Source: Pseudomonas sputi (GTDB lineage Bacteria; Pseudomonadota; Gammaproteobacteria; Pseudomonadales; Pseudomonadaceae). From it: 64,000 nt of DNA. Position 1 is the first letter of the stretch. The number at the start of each line of letters is the position of its first letter. The notes beneath the pieces were generated by a model. The model saw only the letters and a list, made by a program, of their open reading frames with translations, was not told where the DNA came from and made no database searches. The stretch covers positions 1 to 64,000 of the forward strand of contig NZ_BQHI01000026.1 of NCBI RefSeq assembly GCF_021603585.1, written 5' to 3'. This document shows, one piece after another, positions 56,323 through 64,000 of this stretch. A program made the position numbers and the translations under genes.

Positions 56323-58749
56323 TTAAACCGCGTGGCAGGTGGCTTGCGCCGTTTCGTACAGCGCGTGCGTGTCGGGTTGTTCGCCGAGGTCGTAGGACAG
56401 CCGACAGCGACTGCCATCGGGCAGCACCACGTGCAAAATCGTGTCCGGTCGGACATCGGGCAAAAAGATCGTGCCGGCTTCCAGTACGTTGGTGATGTAC
56501 TGCCCCTGCGCGTCGAAAACGGCTCCCCCCTTGCGCAGAAGAACGTTGTCGGCGGAACGCGCCTGTAACAGCAGGCGCCGCGCGGTGACCATGTCGAATG
56601 CAAGCGTCGCTACCGCACCACGCCCGGCTTCGACTTCCAGGTAAGCGTTGTGCACATCGACATTGCGCCCCAGGCTGGCCGTATCGAGTTCGACCCGGCC
56701 TGTGCTGTACGCCGGCAGACTCGCCGCCACGGCGCGCCCGGAATAGTCGGTCCAGACCGGGCCGCGCGGGGTGTTCAGCTTGACGCCGGCACTGTCGCCG
56801 GCCTTGAGCAAGGCGAAGGTTTCGCGCAGTGGATAGGGCGACAGGGTCACGCCCTCACCATGGATCAGCGCACCGCCGCGAAAGCCGAGGTCATAGTTCT
56901 GGTTACCGGCACCGCTGCGGGAATAGCCCATGTCCATCTGACTGTAGTGGGGCAACAGATTGACCCGCCCGTTGAACCCGGCGCTACCGTTATCCGGCCG
57001 TTCGGCGCCGATGCTGTAGGCCAGTGTGTCGCTGAGCTGTTCATTGAATCTCAGGCCGCTGCGGGTGCCGCCCACATCGTCGTTGCGCACATAGCCGCGC
57101 AACGTCTGCCGCACACCCAACGGCAGACTGACACTCAGATAAGCCGCGGTGCCACGCGCATCGTCCGGCGCCCCGGCAACATCGCGCTCAACCGACAATG
57201 TCACATTGGCCCGCCGAATGCTCTGCGACCAGGCCAGGGCGGCTCTTGAAGTGGCCGTCCCGTCAAGCAAGGAGTACCGCGAGTAGCTGGCGGAGAGGCC
57301 GCCGTACATCGGACTGCTGGTGCTGAGATTGGCCGTCAGTTGATTGCGTACCCGCTGAAACGGCTGATCATTGTGCGAGTCCCAGGTGGTATCCGACAGC
57401 GTGCGGAAACCCTGGGTCTGTTGGGTCAGCGCAACACTCGCCGACAACCTCTCGCTCAACAGACCGCTGGCCGTCCACTGCAACTGCGCGCCGGACACCG
57501 CCTGTTCCTGCGCCCGGGAAATCACCTGTCGGCCACCGAGTACCAGCCGATCGCCGATGCTGCCCTGCATCGCCCAGCCCACCGACTCATAGCCTGTGCC
57601 GAGCATGGCGCCGGCCGTAACCTGCCCGCGCGCCCCCAGCCGCCAGTCCTTGCTGGCAGCGGCAAAGGACGGCGAATCTCGATCGTCACCGGCGTAGCGT
57701 CGCACTTGGCCGACCGCCAGCCCATAACCGGCCGCCCGTCCCGTCATCCCGCCACGTAACTGCGTCGCCGGCACGATGAAGCGCCGCTGCTGCCCGTCTC
57801 CTTCATGCACCGTCACTTCCAGATCCACGCTCTGACTGAGCAACGGCAAACCGACCAGAGTGAACGGGCCACCGGGCACCACCGTGGTGTAGATCAGCGC
57901 ACCGTTCTGTGTGACTTCGATCCGCGCGGCGGAATAGGCAATGCCTTCAACCCGCGCACCGGAGCTGTCATCGTCCAGCGCCATCAAGGCAAGTTCCGGC
58001 TGCACCTGAAAGCCGTTAAAAGCCTCGCCGGAAAACAACGGGGAAACCATGTTCAACTGACCCAGTTGCAGGTTGGCCTGATAGCGCTCCGAGGTGTGCG
58101 AGGCATAGGCATACAGGTGCTCGAGGCGATCCTGACCGGCGAACTCGCTGTACACCTGACGACTGCGAAACGACCAGTCCGCCGCATTCAGGCCCAGCTC
58201 AGCGTTCAAGTTCCGGTACTGCGATGACTGGCCGGCGAAACGGTTGCCAAGCAATAAGGCATCGTAGTTGAACAGGCCTGCCGTACCACCGTTCAGGAAG
58301 CTGCGACGGGCCGGACGTTCGGGCAACAGCACAGCGGAGGGCAACAGCAGGGCGATGTGTTCCTGCGACGGATCGGCTTGCACCACAGCGTCAGGAAAGT
58401 ACCGAGCGAACAGTTCACACCCCGATCCACCCGCCGACTCAACATGATCCACTGCCCTGATATCGCCGCGCTCCAGCAGTGACGGGGTGAAACACAATTC
58501 GCCTTCGGCATCGAACGTAACCTGCACCCGTCCCTTGGGAACGCCGTTGACCGTCAGGGTGACGGCCTGCACGCCCTCGCGAAAGCGCGGCGCCTGGCTG
58601 AAGTACTCGGCCAGGCGCGGATCCAGCCCGCGAGATTTCAGTACAGCCTGGTTGAACTGCACGGACACATGCTCGGCGCTATTGACGACAGGAGCGGCGC
58701 CAAAAACGATCATCAGCGCCGCGCCGGCGCGACACATTCGATGCATCAA
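56323..58749 (-). CDS. Fimbrial outer-membrane usher (cluster A)
   Basis: 808 residues with the same domain order as the cluster B usher and near-identical signature stretches (GTAGLFNYDALLL, TPRGPVWTDYSGRAVAASLP, LSPYPLRETFALLKAGD). The signal peptide lies at MIVFGAAPVVNSAEH. Its start overlaps the chaperone stop by 4 bp. Sequence divergence throughout shows that the duplication is old. Confidence 0.93.
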   Translation of the reverse strand: MMHRMCRAGAALMIVFGAAPVVNSAEHVSVQFNQAVLKSRGLDPRLAEYFSQAPRFREGVQAVTLTVNGVPKGRVQVTFDAEGELCFTPSLLERGDIRAVDHVESAGGSGCELFARYFPDAVVQADPSQEHIALLLPSAVLLPERPARRSFLNGGTAGLFNYDALLLGNRFAGQSSQYRNLNAELGLNAADWSFRSRQVYSEFAGQDRLEHLYAYASHTSERYQANLQLGQLNMVSPLFSGEAFNGFQVQPELALMALDDDSSGARVEGIAYSAARIEVTQNGALIYTTVVPGGPFTLVGLPLLSQSVDLEVTVHEGDGQQRRFIVPATQLRGGMTGRAAGYGLAVGQVRRYAGDDRDSPSFAAASKDWRLGARGQVTAGAMLGTGYESVGWAMQGSIGDRLVLGGRQVISRAQEQAVSGAQLQWTASGLLSERLSASVALTQQTQGFRTLSDTTWDSHNDQPFQRVRNQLTANLSTSSPMYGGLSASYSRYSLLDGTATSRAALAWSQSIRRANVTLSVERDVAGAPDDARGTAAYLSVSLPLGVRQTLRGYVRNDDVGGTRSGLRFNEQLSDTLAYSIGAERPDNGSAGFNGRVNLLPHYSQMDMGYSRSGAGNQNYDLGFRGGALIHGEGVTLSPYPLRETFALLKAGDSAGVKLNTPRGPVWTDYSGRAVAASLPAYSTGRVELDTASLGRNVDVHNAYLEVEAGRGAVATLAFDMVTARRLLLQARSADNVLLRKGGAVFDAQGQYITNVLEAGTIFLPDVRPDTILHVVLPDGSRCRLSYDLGEQPDTHALYETAQATCHAV

Positions 58750-59453
58750 TCCGTCACCAACGGAGCGTCGAAGTGCGCAATGGCGAAACCGTAAGTGGTC
58801 ACTGGAAACAGCCGTACCTGACGCTGTAAATGGCTCGGCTCGGCCATCCCGTTCAAGGTCAGCTGTTCGCCGGGCAACACATAGGTGCGCCCCAGATCCA
58901 TCTCCTTGCCACCCGGCAACAACGTCACCGAATGGCCCAGTCGCACGACATACGGGCTGGGATTGCGCACCTTGACCTCAGTGCCCTGACGTGACCAGAC
59001 CAGATGTTTCCAGGGCTCACGGTCGACCGGCAGCTTTGCCGGCCGCAGGATCGCCGGGATGTTCTGGCGCACACTCAGGCTGACCTGCGCCTTGCCCGTC
59101 GCATCCTGCGGCGCGATCCCTTCGAACACCACACGCTTGAGACGCTCGGTCTTCAGCGGTTCAGCGCTGCGCAGAATGAATCGCACACGCTGGGTGGCTC
59201 CGGGCTCGACCCGGGCCACCGGCGGCGTCAGAAGAAGCAACGGCTCGGTGTCTTGCGGCACATCCTCGACAGAAGTATGCAGCAGCGCCGGATGAGGCTC
59301 GCTGTTGAACACATTGATCCCCGCCTCACCCAGTCCTTCATCGAGCACCAGCACCGGCGTTTCGGGAACCATCCCCGCCGCCCGGATCGATCCGGGCCCC
59401 AGCAAGAACACCAGCAGTACACGGGTGATGGCGTTGCGTGCGAACGCGTTCAT
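58746..59453 (-). CDS. Fimbrial periplasmic chaperone (cluster A)
   Basis: 235 residues, PapD-like, with a signal peptide (VLLVFLLGPGSIRA) and GMVPETPVLVLDEGLGEAGI, FILRSAEPLKTERLKRVVFE, VRNPSPYVVRLGHSV. The start at 59453 is preceded by a GGACAACGAC stretch, a weak site; translation may be helped from upstream. Paralogue of 54116-54826. Confidence 0.92.
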   Translation of the reverse strand: MNAFARNAITRVLLVFLLGPGSIRAAGMVPETPVLVLDEGLGEAGINVFNSEPHPALLHTSVEDVPQDTEPLLLLTPPVARVEPGATQRVRFILRSAEPLKTERLKRVVFEGIAPQDATGKAQVSLSVRQNIPAILRPAKLPVDREPWKHLVWSRQGTEVKVRNPSPYVVRLGHSVTLLPGGKEMDLGRTYVLPGEQLTLNGMAEPSHLQRQVRLFPVTTYGFAIAHFDAPLVTD

Positions 59454-59600
59454 GTCGTTGTCCACAGGCGAGCGCGCAGCCGGCGGCAATGCCGGGCCAC
59501 GAGCCAGCCGATCAGGTTGATTGGAAATGACAGGCCACGCCTGTCGAGAGTTACTGCAAAGCCTTGGTATGCCTCAGGTCCGGCACCGTCACGCGCCCCT

Positions 59601-60263
59601 TCAGAGGTAAAGCAACTCGAACGTAGCCGACCCGTTCAGTGCGAACTCGGAGGTAATCGGCAGGCTCGACGACGGGCCGATGACCGGGACCAGCGTCATG
59701 GGAAACGTATGCACGGTGCCAGGTGTCGGGCCTGCCGACAACGACGCCCCCCACGAGTACCGAAGGTTGCCGCCTTCGGTGTATTTCCCGACCAGCGTTG
59801 CCGTATCGGGAGTGTCCCAGTTGGCCATGTCTCCTTGCTTGTACAGGATCATCGACGGCTGACCGTCGACGGAGGGTGTGCCGAATCGCAGACCGTAGCC
59901 ACCGATCTTCGCCCCGGCGACTTCACCGATCCCGTAGATGTACATGGCCCAGTCGGAGCCATCGACGACAATCCCGGGCAGTCGTGTATGAGTCTGGTTG
60001 TCATGCACCTTGATCGCCATGGGGGCGGCTGCGGAGCAACTGATGCTCAGGGTTATGTTGCGGTTTTGCAGTTCGGTCTGCCGATCCCGGTTCAGAGAAC
60101 CGGCGGGAATGTCTCCCAGGTCGACCGTATTGCCGCCGGTGAAGGCCGGTGTACACGAGGTCGGAATAATCGAGCCCGTGATCGTCAGATCCGCGCTATC
60201 GGCCATGACCCCTGCCGGTAACAAGGTGCTTGCGACAGCAATTGCACGAAAGGTCTTGCGCAT
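59601..60263 (-). CDS. DUF1120 fimbrial subunit (cluster A, first gene)
   Basis: 220 residues with signal peptide (TFRAIAVASTLLPAGVMA) and DUF1120 features (ITGSIIPTSCTPAFTGGNTV; ending ATFELLYL). The start at 60263 (MRKTFRAIA) fits the signal peptide; ATG 60275 adds four residues. First gene of the tandem fimbrial region; its promoter should lie in the AT-rich 60280-60480. Confidence 0.88.
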   Translation of the reverse strand: MRKTFRAIAVASTLLPAGVMADSADLTITGSIIPTSCTPAFTGGNTVDLGDIPAGSLNRDRQTELQNRNITLSISCSAAAPMAIKVHDNQTHTRLPGIVVDGSDWAMYIYGIGEVAGAKIGGYGLRFGTPSVDGQPSMILYKQGDMANWDTPDTATLVGKYTEGGNLRYSWGASLSAGPTPGTVHTFPMTLVPVIGPSSSLPITSEFALNGSATFELLYL

Positions 60264-60606
60264 GAAAATTCTCACTCCATAAGAATCGAAAGATGACAGC
60301 CAGCTACGCGTCTTCTACTGAAAGACAGGAAAATTCCTGTTTCAAAATCAGCGTTGTCATTATTCCAATTGCCTCCCGGCAGCGATGTAAGGCGAAAGCG
60401 CGATTCGCACTGGAAAAATCGCTGGCGGGCGTAGCTGATGTGAGCCGGAAAAATCGCCGATCTGTTTAAAAATGCTCACCCTGCCGACAGCCCCGGGCTA
60501 CACGCCGCTCTGCGCCGTGAGTCGGATTGACCAGACACGCTGGGGCAACACCCGGTGCCTGTCGTGCCATACTCCTGATCTCGCCACTCATCCGGAACGG
60601 TCCGAC
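60264..60606. other. Intergenic control region between the fimbrial operon and the PLD gene
   Basis: 343 bp between divergent genes. The part near the fimbrial start is AT-rich and likely contains promoters. No gene or RNA could be supported. Confidence 0.45.
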
Positions 60607-62175
60607 TTGAGCTCCAGACACACTCTGCCGTTTGCCCTGCTGTTCGTCCTGTTGCTCGGCGGTTGCGCTTCGCTGGATGTTCCCAGGGAACCGAGTCAGG
60701 CCTTGCCGGCGAACGAATCGGCATTCGGCCGTTCAATTCGGGCGCAGGCAGCGCCCTACAAGGGCCAGTCCGGTTTTCGCCTGCTGTCCAACAGCACCGA
60801 AGCCTTCACTGCCCGCGCCGAACTGATCCGCAACGCCCAAAGCAGCCTCGACCTGCAGTACTACATCGTCCATGACGGCATCAGCACGCGAATGCTGGTG
60901 GAAGAAGTGCTGAAGGCCGCTGATCGTGGCGTGCGGGTGCGGATCCTGCTGGACGACACCACCAGCGACGGCCTCGACCTGATCATCGCCACGCTGGCGG
61001 CGCATCCGAATATCCAGATCCGTCTGTTCAATCCATTGCACCTGGGCCGCAGCACCGGCGTGACCCGCGCTGCAGGCCGGCTGTTCAACCTGTCGCTGCA
61101 GCACCGGCGGATGCACAACAAGTTGTGGCTGGCGGACAACAGCGCGGCAATCGTCGGCGGACGCAATCTGGGCGACGAGTACTTCGATGCCGAACCCAAT
61201 CTGAACTTCACCGATATCGACATGCTCAGTGTCGGGCCGGTCGCCGAACAACTCGGACACAGTTTCGACCAGTACTGGAACAGCGCGCTGAGCAGGCCAA
61301 TCGAAGAGTTTCTTTCCAGCAAACCCACCCCCAAAGACTTGCAAAACACCCGCACGCGACTGGAAGAGTCGCTGGAAGACACCCGCAAACAGAATCACGC
61401 GCTGTATCAGCAGTTGATGACTTACCGCACCGCTCCGCGCATGGACGTCTGGCGCCGGGAACTGATCTGGGCCTGGAACCAGGCGCTGTGGGATGCGCCG
61501 AGCAAGGTACTGGCCAAGGGCGAACCCGATCCGCACCTGCTGCTGACGACCCAACTGGCGCCGGAGCTCACCGGTGTCAGCAACGAACTGGTGATGATTT
61601 CTGCCTACTTCGTACCGGGGCAGCCGGGGTTGGTCTACCTGACCGGCCGTGCCGATGCCGGCGTAGCGGTGAGTCTGCTGACCAATTCGCTGGAAGCCAC
61701 TGACGTGCCAGCCGTGCATGGCGGTTACGCGCCGTATCGCAAGGCGTTGCTGGAACACGGCGTGAAGCTCTTCGAACTGCGGCGCCAGCCTGGAGATAAT
61801 TACGGCAGCGGCCCGCACCTGTTTTACAGCAAGTCCTATCGCGGCTCGGATTCGAGCCTGCACAGCAAAGCGATGATCTTCGACGGCAAAAAATCGTTCA
61901 TTGGCTCGTTCAATTTCGACCCGCGCTCGGTGCTGTGGAACACCGAAGTCGGGGTGCTGGTGGACAGTCCCGAACTGGCAGCGCACGTGCGCGAGCTGGC
62001 CTTGCAGGGCATGGCACCGGCGCTGAGTTACGAGGCGAAATTGCAGGATGGAAAAGTCGTCTGGGTTACCGAAGACAACGGCCAGATGCACACGCTGACC
62101 AAGGAACCCGGCAGTTGGTGGCGACGGTTCAATGCGTGGTTCAGCACCACGGTTGGACTGGAGCGGATGCTGTAG
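60607..62175 (+). CDS. Phospholipase D-family lipoprotein (cardiolipin synthase-like)
   Basis: About 522 residues. I chose the TTG at 60607 because it puts a clean lipoprotein signal first (SSRHTLPFALLFVLLLGGCA, lipobox LGGC). An ATG at 60472 would add 45 residues without a signal. Two HKD motifs are present: HNKLWLADNSAAIVGGRN and HSKAMIFDGKKSFIGSFN, so the active site is complete. It likely transfers or hydrolyses phosphatidyl groups at the cell envelope. Confidence 0.85.
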   Translation: MSSRHTLPFALLFVLLLGGCASLDVPREPSQALPANESAFGRSIRAQAAPYKGQSGFRLLSNSTEAFTARAELIRNAQSSLDLQYYIVHDGISTRMLVEEVLKAADRGVRVRILLDDTTSDGLDLIIATLAAHPNIQIRLFNPLHLGRSTGVTRAAGRLFNLSLQHRRMHNKLWLADNSAAIVGGRNLGDEYFDAEPNLNFTDIDMLSVGPVAEQLGHSFDQYWNSALSRPIEEFLSSKPTPKDLQNTRTRLEESLEDTRKQNHALYQQLMTYRTAPRMDVWRRELIWAWNQALWDAPSKVLAKGEPDPHLLLTTQLAPELTGVSNELVMISAYFVPGQPGLVYLTGRADAGVAVSLLTNSLEATDVPAVHGGYAPYRKALLEHGVKLFELRRQPGDNYGSGPHLFYSKSYRGSDSSLHSKAMIFDGKKSFIGSFNFDPRSVLWNTEVGVLVDSPELAAHVRELALQGMAPALSYEAKLQDGKVVWVTEDNGQMHTLTKEPGSWWRRFNAWFSTTVGLERML

Positions 62176-62196
62176 CAGCCCGCTCCACCAGCCTCA

Positions 62197-63342
62197 TCAA
62201 GCGGGCTCCGGCACCTTGCCGAATGCGCCTTGCCGCGACAGCAGAAGCACCAGCCCGAACGCTCCGGCCGCCATCAGCCACGGCAACGCGTGTCCACTGA
62301 TCCACTGACTGCCCGCTCCCGCCATCAAAGGTCCGAGCAGACAACCAACACCCCACAGTTGCGCAACATGGGCATTGGCTCGCACCAGTGCATCATCGCG
62401 GTAGCGCTCACCGATCAGGATCAGCGACAGGGTGAACAGGCCACCGGCACTGGCGCCGAACAACACCCACAGCGGCCAGATCAGCAAGGTGTCGAGCAGC
62501 ATCGGGATCGCCAGGCTCGACAGCATCAGCACCACGGCGCAACCGGTGAACAAGGTCCGCCGCGACAGGTAGTCGGCCAGCGCACCGATGGGCAATTGCA
62601 GCAGCGCATCACCCACCACGACGGTGCTGACCATCACCAGCGCAATTTGCGCCGTAAAACCCTGTTGCAGGCAATACACCGGCAACAGCGTCAGGATCAT
62701 CGCCTCGAATGCAGCGAACAACGACACCGCCCAGGCAATTGCCGGCAGCTCGCGAGCGAAGCCCCACAGATCGCCGAACGTCACGCTGCTGGCCTCGCTG
62801 CTTGGGGCGCCGCTGCGGCCCAGCAACAACAAGGGTGAGGCCATCAGCAGGGCGACTCCAACCCAAAAACCATAATCATGCTCAGTGCCGAGCGCACCCA
62901 GCAGCAACGGACCAGACAGCTGGCTCAATGCATAGCTGCTGCCATACAGAGCAACCAGTCGCCCGCGCCAGTGCTCGACCACCAGTTGATTGATCCAGCT
63001 CTCGCCGAGGATGAACACGATGGTCAGGATCACCCCGATCATCAGCCGCAACACCAGCCAGATCGGGTAACTCGGCAGCAGTGCCAGCAGGCCGATGGAC
63101 AGTGCCCCGCCCCACAGACAAAGACGCATCAGATTGGCTGTGCCGAAGCGCGCCGCCAGATGACTGGAAATCTTTGCCCCCAGCAACACGCCGATGGCCG
63201 GCATCGCCGCCATCACACCGATGGCGAATGAGCCGTAGCCCCAACCCTCCAGGCGCAGCGACACCAGCGGCATGCTGACACCCAGGGCCAGACCAACACT
63301 CAAGACAGATGCCAAAACGGCGAAATACGTCGCCCAACGCAT
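62197..63342 (-). CDS. MFS transporter (YcaD type)
   Basis: 381 residues with 12 membrane helices, from MRWATYFAVLASVLSVGLAL, including GESWINQLVVEHWRGRLVALYG, the pattern of the YcaD-like MFS family. Substrate unknown. The start at 63342 is where homology begins. It converges with the PLD gene, 21 bp apart, as in P. aeruginosa. Confidence 0.9.
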   Translation of the reverse strand: MRWATYFAVLASVLSVGLALGVSMPLVSLRLEGWGYGSFAIGVMAAMPAIGVLLGAKISSHLAARFGTANLMRLCLWGGALSIGLLALLPSYPIWLVLRLMIGVILTIVFILGESWINQLVVEHWRGRLVALYGSSYALSQLSGPLLLGALGTEHDYGFWVGVALLMASPLLLLGRSGAPSSEASSVTFGDLWGFARELPAIAWAVSLFAAFEAMILTLLPVYCLQQGFTAQIALVMVSTVVVGDALLQLPIGALADYLSRRTLFTGCAVVLMLSSLAIPMLLDTLLIWPLWVLFGASAGGLFTLSLILIGERYRDDALVRANAHVAQLWGVGCLLGPLMAGAGSQWISGHALPWLMAAGAFGLVLLLSRQGAFGKVPEPA

Positions 63343-63386
63343 GGTCCACGCTCCTGTGGATATTTTTATGTGCACCACAAAACCAC

Positions 63387-63476
63387 TGTGGGAGCGAGCT
63401 TGCTCGCGAAAACGGTTTCACATTCAGCAGTTTTGCTGACTGATACACCGCTTTCGCGAGCAAGCTCGCTCCCACA
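63387..63476. repeat. Inverted pair of REP elements (REPIN-like)
   Basis: TGTGGGAGCGAGCTTGCTCG at 63387 faces its exact complement ending at 63476, with about 40 bp between. This is a canonical P. fluorescens-group REP doublet. It lies upstream of the MFS gene and just after the aldehyde dehydrogenase, where it can form a long hairpin. Confidence 0.9.
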
Positions 63477-63524
63477 GGGATCCTTGTATCGTTCGGGAGC
63501 CCGACTCGGGGCTCCCTTAACGGT

Positions 63525-64000
63525 TTACAGCTTGATCCAGGTCGCCTTCAGCTCGGTGTATTTGTCGAACGCATGCAGCGACTTGTCACGGCCGTTGCCC
63601 GACTGCTTGAAGCCGCCAAACGGTGCGGTCATGTCGCCGCCATCGTACTGATTGACCCACACGCTGCCGGCACGCAGTGCCCTGGCGGTCAGGTGCGCCT
63701 TGGAGATGTCCTGAGTCCAGACCGCCGCCGCCAGACCGTAAGGCGTGTCGTTGGCGATGTTGATCGCTTCCTCGGCGGTGTCGAAAGCGATGACCGACAG
63801 CACCGGGCCGAAGATCTCTTCCTGGGCAATTTTCATCGCGTTGCTCACGCCGTCGAAAATCGTTGGCTCGACGTAGGTGCCACCGGTTTCCTGAAGAATG
63901 CGCTTGCCACCGGCCACCAGTTTGGCGCCGTCGGTGTGGCCCGACTCGATGTAGGACAGCACGGTATTCATCTGCTGGGTATCCACCAGCGCGCCAACGT
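63525..64000 (-). CDS. kauB: Aldehyde dehydrogenase KauB-like, C-terminal part (runs off window)
   Basis: The last ~158 residues of a class I aldehyde dehydrogenase, open to the right edge (VGALVDTQQMNTVLSYIESG). It contains FGPVLSVIAFDTAEEAINIA, NDTPYGLAAAVWTQD and PFGGFKQSGNGRDKSLHAFD. The catalytic Cys and NAD site lie outside the window. By gene order it matches P. aeruginosa kauB, which oxidises aldehydes from polyamine and agmatine breakdown, consistent with pauR and the PauB-like oxidase nearby. Confidence 0.88.
   Translation of the reverse strand, partial: VGALVDTQQMNTVLSYIESGHTDGAKLVAGGKRILQETGGTYVEPTIFDGVSNAMKIAQEEIFGPVLSVIAFDTAEEAINIANDTPYGLAAAVWTQDISKAHLTARALRAGSVWVNQYDGGDMTAPFGGFKQSGNGRDKSLHAFDKYTELKATWIKL

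Overview
The window is a piece of a Pseudomonas chromosome, most likely from the P. fluorescens group. Gene content and order on the right side match the P. aeruginosa block comM / LysR / MATE / GGDEF-EAL / rep / xpt / cytochrome c5 / pauR / dadX / ridA / dadA / dadR / pauB / PLD / MFS / kauB, as I recall it. The REP-type hairpins between genes are also typical of fluorescent pseudomonads. No rRNA, tRNA or CRISPR array was seen.

Left of comM (1-3400) is a variable strip. It holds the end of an IS256-family element, a BRO-N protein, a HigA-like antitoxin without its toxin, and an anti-phage dCTP deaminase (AvcD/DCD type) preceded by a small ORF.

comM is split by a 26.35-kb genomic island (4034-30394). 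The ends carry an 11-bp direct repeat, and joining the two comM pieces at that repeat restores an in-frame 497-residue ComM. A large serine recombinase sits just inside the left end. The island backbone also has a RelA/SpoT-domain protein, a small serine resolvase, an XRE regulator, several small unknown genes and a 467-residue unknown protein near attR.

Inside the island is a complete Tn402/Tn5053-type transposon (8034-26983) with 25-bp terminal repeats, a perfect 5-bp target duplication (GATTC) and the tniA-tniB-tniQ-res-tniR module. It has landed in the palindromic recombination site next to the small resolvase gene, as expected for this 'res-hunter' family. Its cargo is a mosaic: an AraC regulator, a carboxymuconolactone-decarboxylase-like protein, a BenE transporter and a cut-off OprD porin; then a cut-off two-gene unit (NdpA-like protein plus membrane protein); then two mercury units. 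Unit 1 is merR-merT-merP-merA-merG-merB followed by a merD pseudogene. Unit 2 is merR-merB-merD-merE plus a DUF3330 gene. Each unit begins with the same 38-bp Tn3-family inverted repeat, one abutting a rulB/umuC remnant and one abutting a kfrA-like remnant. Together they predict import and reduction of Hg(II) and cleavage of organomercurials, in an arrangement resembling that of plasmid pMR26 of Pseudomonas sp. K-62.

Right of the island (31244-64000) is ordinary core genome: chemoreceptor, LysR, MATE pump, c-di-GMP enzyme, Rep helicase, Xpt, acetyl-CoA hydrolase-like protein, cytochrome c5, the D-alanine catabolism cluster (dadX, ridA, dadA with divergent dadR), polyamine-linked genes (pauR, pauB-like, kauB), a MocR-type regulator, two tandem copies of a four-gene chaperone-usher fimbrial operon, a PLD lipoprotein, an MFS transporter and a partial aldehyde dehydrogenase at the right edge.
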